Positions 14,371-20,718 of a DNA stretch of 34,175 bases are shown here, one piece after another. Origin of the DNA: Candidatus Liptonbacteria bacterium. GTDB taxonomy: Bacteria > Patescibacteriota > Minisyncoccia > UBA6257 > Colwellbacteraceae. The translations under genes were made by a program, and so were the position numbers. The notes under the pieces were generated by a model. It was given only the letters and a program-made list of their open reading frames with translations. It made no database searches and was not told where the DNA came from. Where the stretch lies: NCBI GenBank assembly GCA_019923695.1, contig JAHXGO010000005.1, forward strand, positions 1 through 34,175, in the 5' to 3' direction. The first letter of the stretch is position 1. Each line of letters opens with the position of its first letter.

Positions 14371-14444
14371 TGGCTGCGGGACTTGGATTCGAACCAAGAT
14401 ACCCAGCTCCAAAGGCTGGTGTCCTACCATTAGACGATCCCGCA
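14371..14444 (-). tRNA. tRNA-Gln (anticodon UUG), CCA encoded
   Basis: Minus-strand cloverleaf with acceptor TGCGGGA/TCCCGCA, D arm GTCTAATGGTAGGAC, anticodon stem CCAGC/GCTGG and loop CTTTGGA, giving anticodon TTG (reads CAA). Discriminator G and encoded CCA. The D and T arms are identical to those of the tRNA-Gln at 30-103; only the acceptor and anticodon arms differ. Confidence 0.95.
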
Positions 14445-14663
14445 ATTTTGGCCGCAAATAAATAATCGACCTTTAAGGTTGATATTTATTTTAACTTTAT
14501 TTTTGTTAATCGTAAAGTTAGGTATTTAACACATCAAAATGTAAAATTATAAATAATTCAAAAACCTTTTAAGTTTAAAAATTAAATCATTGAAAATTCA
14601 TTGAAAATTGGAATTATTGAAACTCAACTTCGATAAATACACCTTGCCACTGTGAGGTATTAT

Positions 14664-14687
14664 AGCACTATGCTATAGCATAGTGCT
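14664..14687. repeat. 24-bp perfect palindrome
   Basis: AGCACTATGCTA followed directly by its reverse complement TAGCATAGTGCT. It has no T tract on either side, so it is a poor terminator. It could be a binding site for a dimeric protein or a cruciform. Confidence 0.85.
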
Positions 14688-14701
14688 TGGTGATTTTAAT
14701 C

Positions 14702-14733
14702 TATGGAAGTTATGTAAAAGTTCAACTTCCATA
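14702..14733. repeat. 10-bp inverted repeat with 12-nt loop
   Basis: TATGGAAGTT and AACTTCCATA form a perfect 10-bp stem. The right arm is also the start of the 11-bp tandem repeat series that follows. Confidence 0.7.
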
Positions 14734-14768
14734 TAACTTTCATATAGCTTTTATACAACTTCTGTAGG
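14725..14768. repeat. Degenerate 11-bp tandem repeat, four units
   Basis: Consecutive units ACTTCCATATA, ACTTTCATATA, GCTTTTATACA and ACTTCTGTAGG repeat with an 11-bp period, close to one helical turn, so equivalent bases face the same side of the DNA. The last unit is the most diverged. Confidence 0.6.
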
Positions 14769-14810
14769 GTTTTGAACTTATGCAGTTAACAGGCGCTCGA
14801 TTTTTTAAAA

Positions 14811-15911
14811 TTATTTTAAATTTTCAATAATTGCCACTTCTAAAGGAATAATAGCAAAAGGAGAATACTTCATTTCACTGTAAGCCCTTATTAAGGATTT
14901 TAAAAGAATAATATGTTTTTCAGGCTGGCAAATTTTACTGTGTTCTTTTAACTGTTTTAATTCTTCTAAAGTTAGTTCTTCTTCAAAAATTTTTTCCATT
15001 TTTGGGTCAAAAGACAAAACTAAAACCCGTCTCAAATAATGAATAATATCATGATTTAATTGAATTAAATTATATCCGCCTTCGTTGATTTTACTTAAAA
15101 ATTCTAAAGATTCTTCAAGCTCTCCTTTGAGTATTAAACCAGCCAATTCAGCGGTTTTTGAAAAACCGATTTTTCCCAAAATTTGTTCAACCGTTGATAA
15201 ATCTCCGTTGCCTAAAAGAATAACTTGGTCAAGCAGAGATTCAGCATCCCTAAAGCTTCCTTCTGCCGCTGTTGCTATCAATTCAAGGCTAATTTCATCT
15301 ATTTTTATTTTTTCAACTTCAACGACATTTTTCAGCTTTTGCAAAATTTTATTTTTTGATAATTTTTTGAAGTTAAATCTTTGTGTTCTAGAAATAATAG
15401 TTGTCGGAATTTTTTCAAATTCAGTTGTGGCTAAAATAAAAATTGCGTGAGAAGGGGGTTCTTCAAGAGTTTTTAATAAGGCGTTTGAAGCTTCTTTAGT
15501 TAATTGATGACATTCGTCAATAATAAAAACTTTATATTTATAAGAAGTGGGGGAAAGTCTTATACCTTCTTTTAAATTTCTTATTTCGTCAATTCCCCGA
15601 TTAGAAGCGGCGTCGATTTCAATAACATCTAAAGCCTTGCCTTCATCGATTTCAAGGCAGGGCCGGCATTTATTACAGGGTTCTCCCTTTTTTTTAAATT
15701 GATTATCCGAGTCCCTTGTTTCGCAGTTAACAACTTTTGCCATAATTCTTGCCAAAGTTGTTTTTCCGCTTCCTCTTGGGCCGTAAAAAAGGTAAGCGTG
15801 TCCGATTTTGTCGTTTTTGGCGGCATTTTGCAGAATTTCAATAATTGGTTCCTGACCGATAAGTTCTTTAAAGGTTTTTGGACGATATTTACGATAAATG
15901 GCTAAAGGCAT
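14811..15911 (-). CDS. dnaX: DNA polymerase III subunit gamma/tau
   Basis: ATPase of the clamp loader, which puts the sliding clamp on DNA. 366 aa, corresponding to the gamma part only; no tau-type C-terminal extension is encoded. Motifs: MPLAIYRKYRPKTFKELIGQ start, Walker A GPRGSGKTT near residue 45, four zinc-ligand cysteines (Cys64, Cys78, Cys81 and Cys84, with CNKCRPC holding three), the DECHQLT Walker B and sensor 1 ATTEFEKIPTTIISR. It is transcribed leftwards, divergent from the scp operon, with about 40 bp between its ATG and the small rightward reading frame. No Shine-Dalgarno precedes the ATG. The absence of a frameshift-generated second product is inferred from the short frame. Confidence 0.96.
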   Translation of the reverse strand: MPLAIYRKYRPKTFKELIGQEPIIEILQNAAKNDKIGHAYLFYGPRGSGKTTLARIMAKVVNCETRDSDNQFKKKGEPCNKCRPCLEIDEGKALDVIEIDAASNRGIDEIRNLKEGIRLSPTSYKYKVFIIDECHQLTKEASNALLKTLEEPPSHAIFILATTEFEKIPTTIISRTQRFNFKKLSKNKILQKLKNVVEVEKIKIDEISLELIATAAEGSFRDAESLLDQVILLGNGDLSTVEQILGKIGFSKTAELAGLILKGELEESLEFLSKINEGGYNLIQLNHDIIHYLRRVLVLSFDPKMEKIFEEELTLEELKQLKEHSKICQPEKHIILLKSLIRAYSEMKYSPFAIIPLEVAIIENLK

Positions 15912-15937
15912 ACTTTTAATAATAGAGTAAAATTTGA

Positions 15938-15943
15938 TAAAAT
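15938..15943 (+). promoter_or_regulatory. Extended -10 box upstream of the scp operon
   Basis: TGATAAAAT is a TGn extended -10, seven bases before the ATG at 15951. It is the only clear rightward promoter between dnaX and scpA. Confidence 0.5.
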
Positions 15944-15950
15944 AAAAGAG

Positions 15951-16022
15951 ATGTATTTTGTTTTTCCGATAGAAATTATTTCGGAGATTTCAAAATATTT
16001 ATCCAAAACAAAGACAATTTAA
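15951..16022 (+). CDS. Very small possible reading frame before the DUF4258 gene
   Basis: ATG to TAA over 23 codons (MYFVFPIEIISEISKYLSKT...), directly after an extended -10 box placed as in other leaderless genes here. I do not recognise it. It could be a leader peptide, the remains of a gene cut by the repeat insertion just downstream, or chance. Confidence 0.25.
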   Translation: MYFVFPIEIISEISKYLSKTKTI

Positions 16023-16046
16023 AAAATTGAAAAATAAAATGATATT

Positions 16047-16076
16047 TATAACAAAACGAAGCTCTGATATATTGAA
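16047..16076 (+). repeat. 30-bp interspersed repeat, copy C
   Basis: TATAACAAAACGAAGCTCTG followed by ATATATTGAA. It differs from the copy at 17122-17151 at four positions over 30 bp, all transitions. In frame it encodes ITKRSSDILN in the upstream extension of the DUF4258 reading frame. Confidence 0.75.
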
Positions 16077-16089
16077 CCAGAATTTTGAT

Positions 16090-16419
16090 ATGTCTTCCGA
16101 CGAAAAAAAAATTCATTGGACTTCTCATGCCAAAGCGAAAATGAGATTTTACGCTCTATCTGAATCAAGAATTAAAAGGATAATCAATTATCCGGACAGA
16201 ATTGAAGAGGGGATAGCTTTTGATACCATCGCTTTAATGAAAGATATTTCAGGAACAAAAAAATCGCAGGAGATTTGGACAATGATTCAAAAAAAGAACA
16301 AAAAAATAATAGTTATCAGCGCTTGGCGTTATCCAGGAAAAACAAAGCCGGACAATCCCTTGCCTCGCAAAATTCTTATAGAAATCAGTGAGGCCTTATT
16401 AATTAAAAACAATGTATAA
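16090..16419 (+). CDS. DUF4258-like protein of unknown function
   Basis: From the chosen ATG, 109 aa: KKIHWTSHAKAKMRFYALSESRIKRIINYPDRIEEGI matches the DUF4258-type pattern (a His in WTxHA, LS...I..V...P.R.E.G), followed by EIWTMIQKKNKKIIVISAWRYPGK. The fold is thought to be RelE/BrnT-like, but no toxin activity should be assumed. The track start (TTG, 16027) and the ATG at 16039 add a segment encoded by the interspersed repeat, so I prefer the internal start at 16090. It overlaps scpA by 8 bp and so probably belongs to the scp operon. The role is unknown. Confidence 0.72.
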   Translation: MSSDEKKIHWTSHAKAKMRFYALSESRIKRIINYPDRIEEGIAFDTIALMKDISGTKKSQEIWTMIQKKNKKIIVISAWRYPGKTKPDNPLPRKILIEISEALLIKNNV

Positions 16420-17155
16420 ATTATCAATAAATAATTTTTCTGGACCGCTTCAAAAACTTCTAGAATTAATTGAGGAAAAAGAGCTGGAGATAACCCAAGT
16501 TAGTTTGGCGCAAATTACGGCTGATTTTCTTAATTATTTAAAATCTTTAGATAAAATTGAGGCGCGAGTTTTGGCTGATTTTGTAGCCGTGGCCGCAAAG
16601 CTTATGGTGATAAAATCAAAAAGTCTTTTACCTGATTTGCGATTAACGCCTGAAGAAGAAAAAGATATTAAAGACTTAGAGGAAAGACTAAAGTTATATA
16701 AAGAATTTAAAAACGCCGAAGCCGGCCTAAAAAAAGTTTACGCTGAAAATAAATTTTCTTTTTCCAGAAAATTTTTGCCGGTAACAGATATTGGTTTTTT
16801 TTATCCATCATCGAATTTAACAATTAACTCTATTCATTCTTCTCTTGAAAAAATTTATGAAACCACCACTGCTTTAAAATTTGAAAAAGTTGAACGCAAG
16901 ATGATTGATTTTAAAGAATATATAAATCAGCTTTTTTTGAGAATTGGTTGTCTTTCGACTACAAAAGGGGATGGATTGTCCTCTGGCTATAAATCAAAAT
17001 TCAGCGATTTAAGTTTTGGTAAAAAAAGGGAAGAAATAATTATGCTTTTTTTAGCTGTTCTTTATTTGATTCAAGATAATCTTGTCAAGATTAGCCAAGA
17101 AAATCATTTTTCTGATATTATTATAGCAAAGCGAAGCTTTGATATATTGAATTAA
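16412..17155 (+). CDS. scpA: Segregation and condensation protein A
   Basis: Kleisin subunit that bridges SMC heads and binds ScpB in chromosome condensation. 247 aa. The N-terminal block FSGPLQKLLELIEEKELEITQVSLAQI and the following DFVAVAAKLMVIKSKSLLP are the family's hallmark; the C-terminal winged-helix region includes FLAVLYLIQDNLVKISQE. The last residues IIIAKRSFDILN are encoded by copy D of the interspersed repeat, so the native C-terminus has been replaced or extended. It overlaps the DUF4258 gene by 8 bp and precedes scpB by 47 bp. No SMC gene is in the window. Confidence 0.93.
   Translation: MYKLSINNFSGPLQKLLELIEEKELEITQVSLAQITADFLNYLKSLDKIEARVLADFVAVAAKLMVIKSKSLLPDLRLTPEEEKDIKDLEERLKLYKEFKNAEAGLKKVYAENKFSFSRKFLPVTDIGFFYPSSNLTINSIHSSLEKIYETTTALKFEKVERKMIDFKEYINQLFLRIGCLSTTKGDGLSSGYKSKFSDLSFGKKREEIIMLFLAVLYLIQDNLVKISQENHFSDIIIAKRSFDILN
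17122..17151 (+). repeat. 30-bp interspersed repeat, copy D
   Basis: TATAGCAAAGCGAAGCTTTG followed by ATATATTGAA, forming the 3' end of scpA. The central CAAAGC-GAA-GCTTTG is a 6-bp hairpin with a triloop. A partial copy (TATAGCAAAGTAAAATTT) follows at 17163-17180. Confidence 0.8.
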
Positions 17156-17202
17156 GATTCACTATAGCAAAGTAAAATTTAAAATCTTAATAATGTTAAA
17201 TT

Positions 17203-17739
17203 ATGAATAATTTAGAAGCAAAAGTAGAGGCCCTGCTTTTTATTTACGGGGAGCCGACAACCTTTAACCATCTCGCTTTAGTTTTAGAGGTAGAAGAAAA
17301 AGACATTAGAGAGGCGGTTTTGGGTCTTGCTGAATCTTTAAAGTCCGATAATCGGGGCATTAAATTAATTGTTGACGGAAATAAAATACAATTCGTGACA
17401 AAACAAGAATTCGGTTCCTTAATTGAGAAAGTTGTCAAAGACGAATTACGAGAAGAACTTACTCCTGCCAGTCTTGAAACATTAAGTATTATCGCTTATC
17501 TTGGGCCGGTAATGCGTTCTACTATCGAATATATAAGAGGAGTAAATTCGGATTTTATTTTAAGAAAACTTTTAATAAGAGGTTTAGCAGAAAAAATTCC
17601 TCATCCAAATCGCAATAATATTTATCTTTATGCGCCGTCTTTTGAATTATTAAAGTATTTTGGGATTAACTCGGTTGAAGAACTGCCTGAATATCCAAAA
17701 TATCGGGAATTATTGCATATCTTTGAAAAAAATACCTAA
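17203..17739 (+). CDS. scpB: Segregation and condensation protein B
   Basis: Dimeric winged-helix partner of ScpA in the SMC complex. 178 aa, usual length. It starts NLEAKVEALLFIYGEPTTFNHLALVL and contains the conserved block PASLETLSIIAYLGPVMRSTIEYIRGVNSD followed by LLIRGLAEKIPHPNRNNIYLYAPSFELLKYFGI. The scpA-scpB order is standard. It ends 1 nt before the carboxypeptidase ATG, so translation of the two is probably coupled. Confidence 0.95.
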   Translation: MNNLEAKVEALLFIYGEPTTFNHLALVLEVEEKDIREAVLGLAESLKSDNRGIKLIVDGNKIQFVTKQEFGSLIEKVVKDELREELTPASLETLSIIAYLGPVMRSTIEYIRGVNSDFILRKLLIRGLAEKIPHPNRNNIYLYAPSFELLKYFGINSVEELPEYPKYRELLHIFEKNT

Positions 17740-17740
17740 A

Positions 17741-18709
17741 ATGTCTAAAGAGCTTAAAAAGATATTTTATTATATTTTTTCCAGTATTATTTTAATTTTG
17801 TTTATAACCAGTTTTAAGGTTATTTCTGAAATCGATTCGGCGCCGAATCTTAAACAGGTTTATTCTTCTGAAATTTATAACGAGCAGTACGCCGCTCGAT
17901 ATATTGAGTTTTCGATTCAGTATAATAAACAGCGCGCTATTCGATCTATTGAGCTTGAAGATCAATATACCTTTTCTTCTTTAAAAAAATTATCGAATAA
18001 TTCACAACTTAATAATGAATTAACGAATTTATTGGCTCCGATTTTTTTAGTTTTTGATTTTAGAAAAAATGCCATAATTTTTTCAAAAAATAGTAATCAT
18101 CGCTGGCCCTTGGCGTCTTTAACAAAACTGATGACAGCTTTAATAGCTTTAGAAAACCTGCCTAAAGATAAAATTATTAAAATAAACGAAAAAGGAGAAG
18201 AATTTAAGGTTTTAGACCTGATAAAGGCAACAATAATTTATTCTTCAAACGAAGCGACGCTGGCTTTGTCTAATTCTTTTTCTGAAAAAGAATTTATTTT
18301 ACTAATGAATAAAAAGGCCGAAGAAATTGGTATGAAAAATACAATTTTTGAAGAACCAACAGGGCTTTCTATGTTTAATCAGTCAACTGGAAAAGATGTG
18401 ATAAAATTGGTAAAATATATTTTAAGGGTTCAGCCGCTGATTTTTGAAATTGCCCAGCTTCCTCAAACAACTATCATTGAACAAAAAAGCGGAACAAAAA
18501 TAGATATTTACAACACCCATCCTTTTGTTGGACAGCTGAATTTTATGGGAGGTAAAACCGGACTTATTAGGATTAGCAACGGTAATTTGCTTTCAATTTT
18601 TGAAAATAATAAAAATTTAGTTTTAATAGTAGTTCTTGGGGCGGAAGACCGCTATGAAGAAACAAAAAAAATAATGGATATTTATATTCAACAATCAAAA
18701 CTTGATTAA
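17741..18709 (+). CDS. D-alanyl-D-alanine carboxypeptidase (penicillin-binding protein type, S11)
   Basis: Trims the terminal D-Ala from peptidoglycan stem peptides outside the membrane. 322 aa from the ATG at 17741; the track start at 17660 lies inside scpB and adds no family sequence. A membrane anchor/signal segment spans about 9-28. The serine-acylase motifs are all present: SLTK (Ser126, Lys129), SSN (168-170) and KTG (272-274, in GGKTGLI). The region 36-95 before the catalytic domain is Tyr/Ser/Asn-rich and looks like a spacer. The neighbouring mraY, ftsW and murG support a wall role. No symbol is given, since DacA-type paralogues cannot be told apart here. Confidence 0.9.
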   Translation: MSKELKKIFYYIFSSIILILFITSFKVISEIDSAPNLKQVYSSEIYNEQYAARYIEFSIQYNKQRAIRSIELEDQYTFSSLKKLSNNSQLNNELTNLLAPIFLVFDFRKNAIIFSKNSNHRWPLASLTKLMTALIALENLPKDKIIKINEKGEEFKVLDLIKATIIYSSNEATLALSNSFSEKEFILLMNKKAEEIGMKNTIFEEPTGLSMFNQSTGKDVIKLVKYILRVQPLIFEIAQLPQTTIIEQKSGTKIDIYNTHPFVGQLNFMGGKTGLIRISNGNLLSIFENNKNLVLIVVLGAEDRYEETKKIMDIYIQQSKLD

Positions 18710-18759
18710 TTATTAAAAACGATAAATTTTTTATCTAAAGATAATCTTAAATAAAAAAA

Positions 18760-18768
18760 TGATATACT
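18760..18768 (+). promoter_or_regulatory. Extended -10 promoter of mraY
   Basis: TGATATACT is an extended -10 element about 48 bp before the mraY ATG. The leader contains an imperfect inverted repeat (TTAGTAATA and TATTACTTA), so unlike most genes here mraY would have a real 5' leader. Confidence 0.45.
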
Positions 18769-18816
18769 CAAGGTCAAGTTTATTAGTAATAATTAGTCAA
18801 ATTTCTATTACTTAAT

Positions 18817-19863
18817 ATGGCAACAACAGCAATAATTATTATTTTAACAATAACAATTTTATCTTTTTTTGTCGCTTTCATCAGCGTTCGTTTTGTTTAT
18901 AAAGGACTTTTAAAATTTGGCATTAAAAAACAAATTAGGGTGTCAGACTCAACTCCTGTGTTTTCAGCTCTTCACGCGAAAAAAGCCGGAACCCCAACAA
19001 TGGGCGGAGTTATTATCTGGGGAACGGTTTTAGGACTTTCTTTGTTATTTTTTGTTTTGGACAAATTATTCGGCGGTTTTTTCAGTTATTTAAACTTTAT
19101 TGACCGCGGTCAAACATATCTACCTTTAGCAACAATGTTTATTGCCGCAGCCTTTGGGTTGTTTGATGATTTTTTGGGGGTAAAACGAATTGGCCCAAAA
19201 GGCGGAGGATTGAGTATTAAACACAAACTTATTCTTTACACGGTTATCGCTTTTATGGCCGCTATTTGGTTTTATTCCAAGCTTGAATGGAGCGTTTTAT
19301 ATATTCCTTTTTTTGGAAATTTTGAGATAGGTGTTTGGTATGTTCCGGTATTTATGTTTATTATTATTGCCAGCGCTTTTTCCGCTAACGAAACTGACGG
19401 GCTTGATGGGCTTTTAGGCGGAATAATGCTTTTTGTTTTCGGAGCTTTGATGATAATTTCTTTTTTTCTCGGCAAATATTATTTGGCAATGATGATTGGT
19501 TCTATTATCGGCAGTCTTTTAGCTTTTTTATGGTTTAATATTTATCCGGCAAAATTTTTTATGGGAGACACCGGTTCTATGGCCTTGGGGATTACTTTAG
19601 GCGTAGTAGCAATGCTTACAAATACTCTTTTGCTTTTACCCTTATTGGTTTTGCCGCTTGTCATTGAATCTTTGTCGGTTATTATTCAACTAACAAGCAA
19701 AAAATTTTTTAAAAGAAAAGTTTTTCTTTCCGCTCCGATTCATCATCATTTTGAAGCCTTAGGAATGCCAGAATCGCAGATTACTATGCGTTTTTGGATT
19801 TTCTCGTTTGTTTGCGCCAGTTTGGGAATCATTATTTTCTTTTTGGATTATTTATTCAAATAG
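18817..19863 (+). CDS. mraY: Phospho-N-acetylmuramoyl-pentapeptide transferase
   Basis: Integral membrane enzyme that makes lipid I from UDP-MurNAc-pentapeptide and undecaprenyl phosphate. 348 aa with about ten membrane segments. Key sites: TPTMGG near residue 60, the Asp pair in LFDDFLGVKR (117-118), NETDGLDGL (191-199), FMGDTGSMALG (Asp251) and the HHH motif in SAPIHHHFEALG. All Mg2+ and catalytic positions of the family appear present. It has its own extended -10 promoter and follows the carboxypeptidase by about 107 bp. Confidence 0.96.
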   Translation: MATTAIIIILTITILSFFVAFISVRFVYKGLLKFGIKKQIRVSDSTPVFSALHAKKAGTPTMGGVIIWGTVLGLSLLFFVLDKLFGGFFSYLNFIDRGQTYLPLATMFIAAAFGLFDDFLGVKRIGPKGGGLSIKHKLILYTVIAFMAAIWFYSKLEWSVLYIPFFGNFEIGVWYVPVFMFIIIASAFSANETDGLDGLLGGIMLFVFGALMIISFFLGKYYLAMMIGSIIGSLLAFLWFNIYPAKFFMGDTGSMALGITLGVVAMLTNTLLLLPLLVLPLVIESLSVIIQLTSKKFFKRKVFLSAPIHHHFEALGMPESQITMRFWIFSFVCASLGIIIFFLDYLFK

Positions 19864-19949
19864 ATTAAACAAAAATCATTGAAATGGTTTAGCAAAATTA
19901 ATCAGCTATTTTATCCTAAAAAACTGTAAATAACACGACTATTTTTACA

Positions 19950-19955
19950 TATAAA
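19950..19955 (+). promoter_or_regulatory. -10 box of the cobO-like gene, leaderless
   Basis: TATAAA followed by five bases and the ATG at 19961. The surrounding sequence is strongly A/T-rich, so the hexamer could be chance. Confidence 0.35.
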
Positions 19956-19960
19956 TATAT

Positions 19961-20575
19961 ATGATAATAATATTTACCGGTAACGGAAAAGGTAAAACAA
20001 CTGCTGCTTTAGGTCAGGCAATGAGGGCATTGGGTTATAATAAACGGGTTTTAATGATCCAGTTTATTAAAGGGTCTTGGATTTCTGGAGAACATATTTT
20101 AATATCAAAAATTAAAAATCAAAAATTAAAATTACAAATCAAAAACAAAAAACTTCCGAAAGGATTAGAAAGTTTTTATAATTTTCAGATTATTAAAGCT
20201 GGGAAAGGATTTATTAAAATAGCCGGCGACAAAACTTTATTTTCCGAACATAAAAAAGCTGCCCAGAAGGCTTTATTTTTGGCGGAAAAAGCAATTAAAA
20301 GTCAGAAATGGGATTTAATTATTCTTGATGAAATAAATGTAGCCGTACATCTGAAATTATTGAATGAAAAAAAAGTTTTGGATATTTTAAAATGTATTTA
20401 TTTGTATCCACATAAGCCTGTCACAAGTCTGCATAGATCTGCGCTAACGGTGATTTTAACCGGTAGAAATGCGCCAAAATCCTTTATTAAAGAAGCTGAT
20501 TTAGTCACTGAAATGAAAGAAATTAAACATCCTTTTCAAAAAGGATGTTTAGCCCAAAAATCAATTGAGTATTAA
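19961..20575 (+). CDS. Cob(I)alamin/corrinoid adenosyltransferase, CobO/BtuR type
   Basis: Transfers the adenosyl group of ATP to the cobalt of a corrinoid, giving adenosylcobalamin-type cofactors. 204 aa with P-loop TGNGKGKTTAALG (6-18), Walker B-like LIILDEIN, LTGRNAPKSFIKEADLVTEM and the terminal AQKSIEY close to the family's QKGIEY. Residues about 49-73 (Lys/Ile/Gln/Asn-rich, NQKLKLQIKNKKL) look like an in-frame insertion of a simple AT-rich repeat. A 12-bp perfect inverted repeat lies in the 3' end of the coding sequence (20525-20550). No other corrinoid gene is in the window, so salvage of an imported cofactor is my inference. It sits between mraY and the amidohydrolase with no functional link that I can see. 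Confidence 0.88.
   Translation: MIIIFTGNGKGKTTAALGQAMRALGYNKRVLMIQFIKGSWISGEHILISKIKNQKLKLQIKNKKLPKGLESFYNFQIIKAGKGFIKIAGDKTLFSEHKKAAQKALFLAEKAIKSQKWDLIILDEINVAVHLKLLNEKKVLDILKCIYLYPHKPVTSLHRSALTVILTGRNAPKSFIKEADLVTEMKEIKHPFQKGCLAQKSIEY
20525..20550. repeat. 12-bp perfect inverted repeat inside the cobO-like gene
   Basis: AAACATCCTTTT, CA, AAAAGGATGTTT near the end of the reading frame. It encodes the conserved KHPFQKG block, so amino-acid constraint is compatible with it. No T tract follows, so it is probably not a terminator. Confidence 0.7.
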
Positions 20576-20699
20576 ATTGTTCGTTGACGGCAAATACATT
20601 GCAGATGAATCAGATAACCATAGCAAACAATATCCTGCTCAATATATAAACTTAAGTTTTGATATAGTAAAATTAAGATTCACCATCGGGCGTTTTTTC

Positions 20700-20708
20700 T
20701 GCTATAAT
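20700..20708 (+). promoter_or_regulatory. Extended -10 promoter of the amidohydrolase-like gene
   Basis: TGCTATAAT, a TGn extended -10 with perfect TATAAT, ten bases before the ATG at 20719, so the leader is only a few bases. Confidence 0.6.
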
Positions 20709-20718
20709 TAATCATAAT

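Larger units (their letters stand above)
14445..14810. other. Gene-free region downstream of dnaX
   Basis: About 365 bp without an open reading frame I can support. It holds a 24-bp perfect palindrome, a 10-bp inverted repeat and a degenerate 11-bp tandem repeat, all in the 150 bp nearest the 3' end of dnaX. The part next to tRNA-Gln is AT-rich and shows nothing recognisable. Confidence 0.6.

Noticed and set aside
14664-14687. Palindrome as dnaX terminator
   Set aside because: Perfectly symmetric but without a T tract on the minus-strand downstream side, and more than 120 bp beyond the stop codon.
14725-14768. CRISPR-like array
   Set aside because: Units are 11 bp with no spacers and no cas genes are nearby.
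15085-15450. 121-aa plus-strand reading frame inside dnaX
   Set aside because: Ser/Phe/Ile-rich antisense shadow of dnaX without recognisable domains.
17660-17740. Upstream start of the carboxypeptidase gene
   Set aside because: It lies inside scpB; the ATG at 17741 directly precedes the membrane anchor and gives a normal protein.
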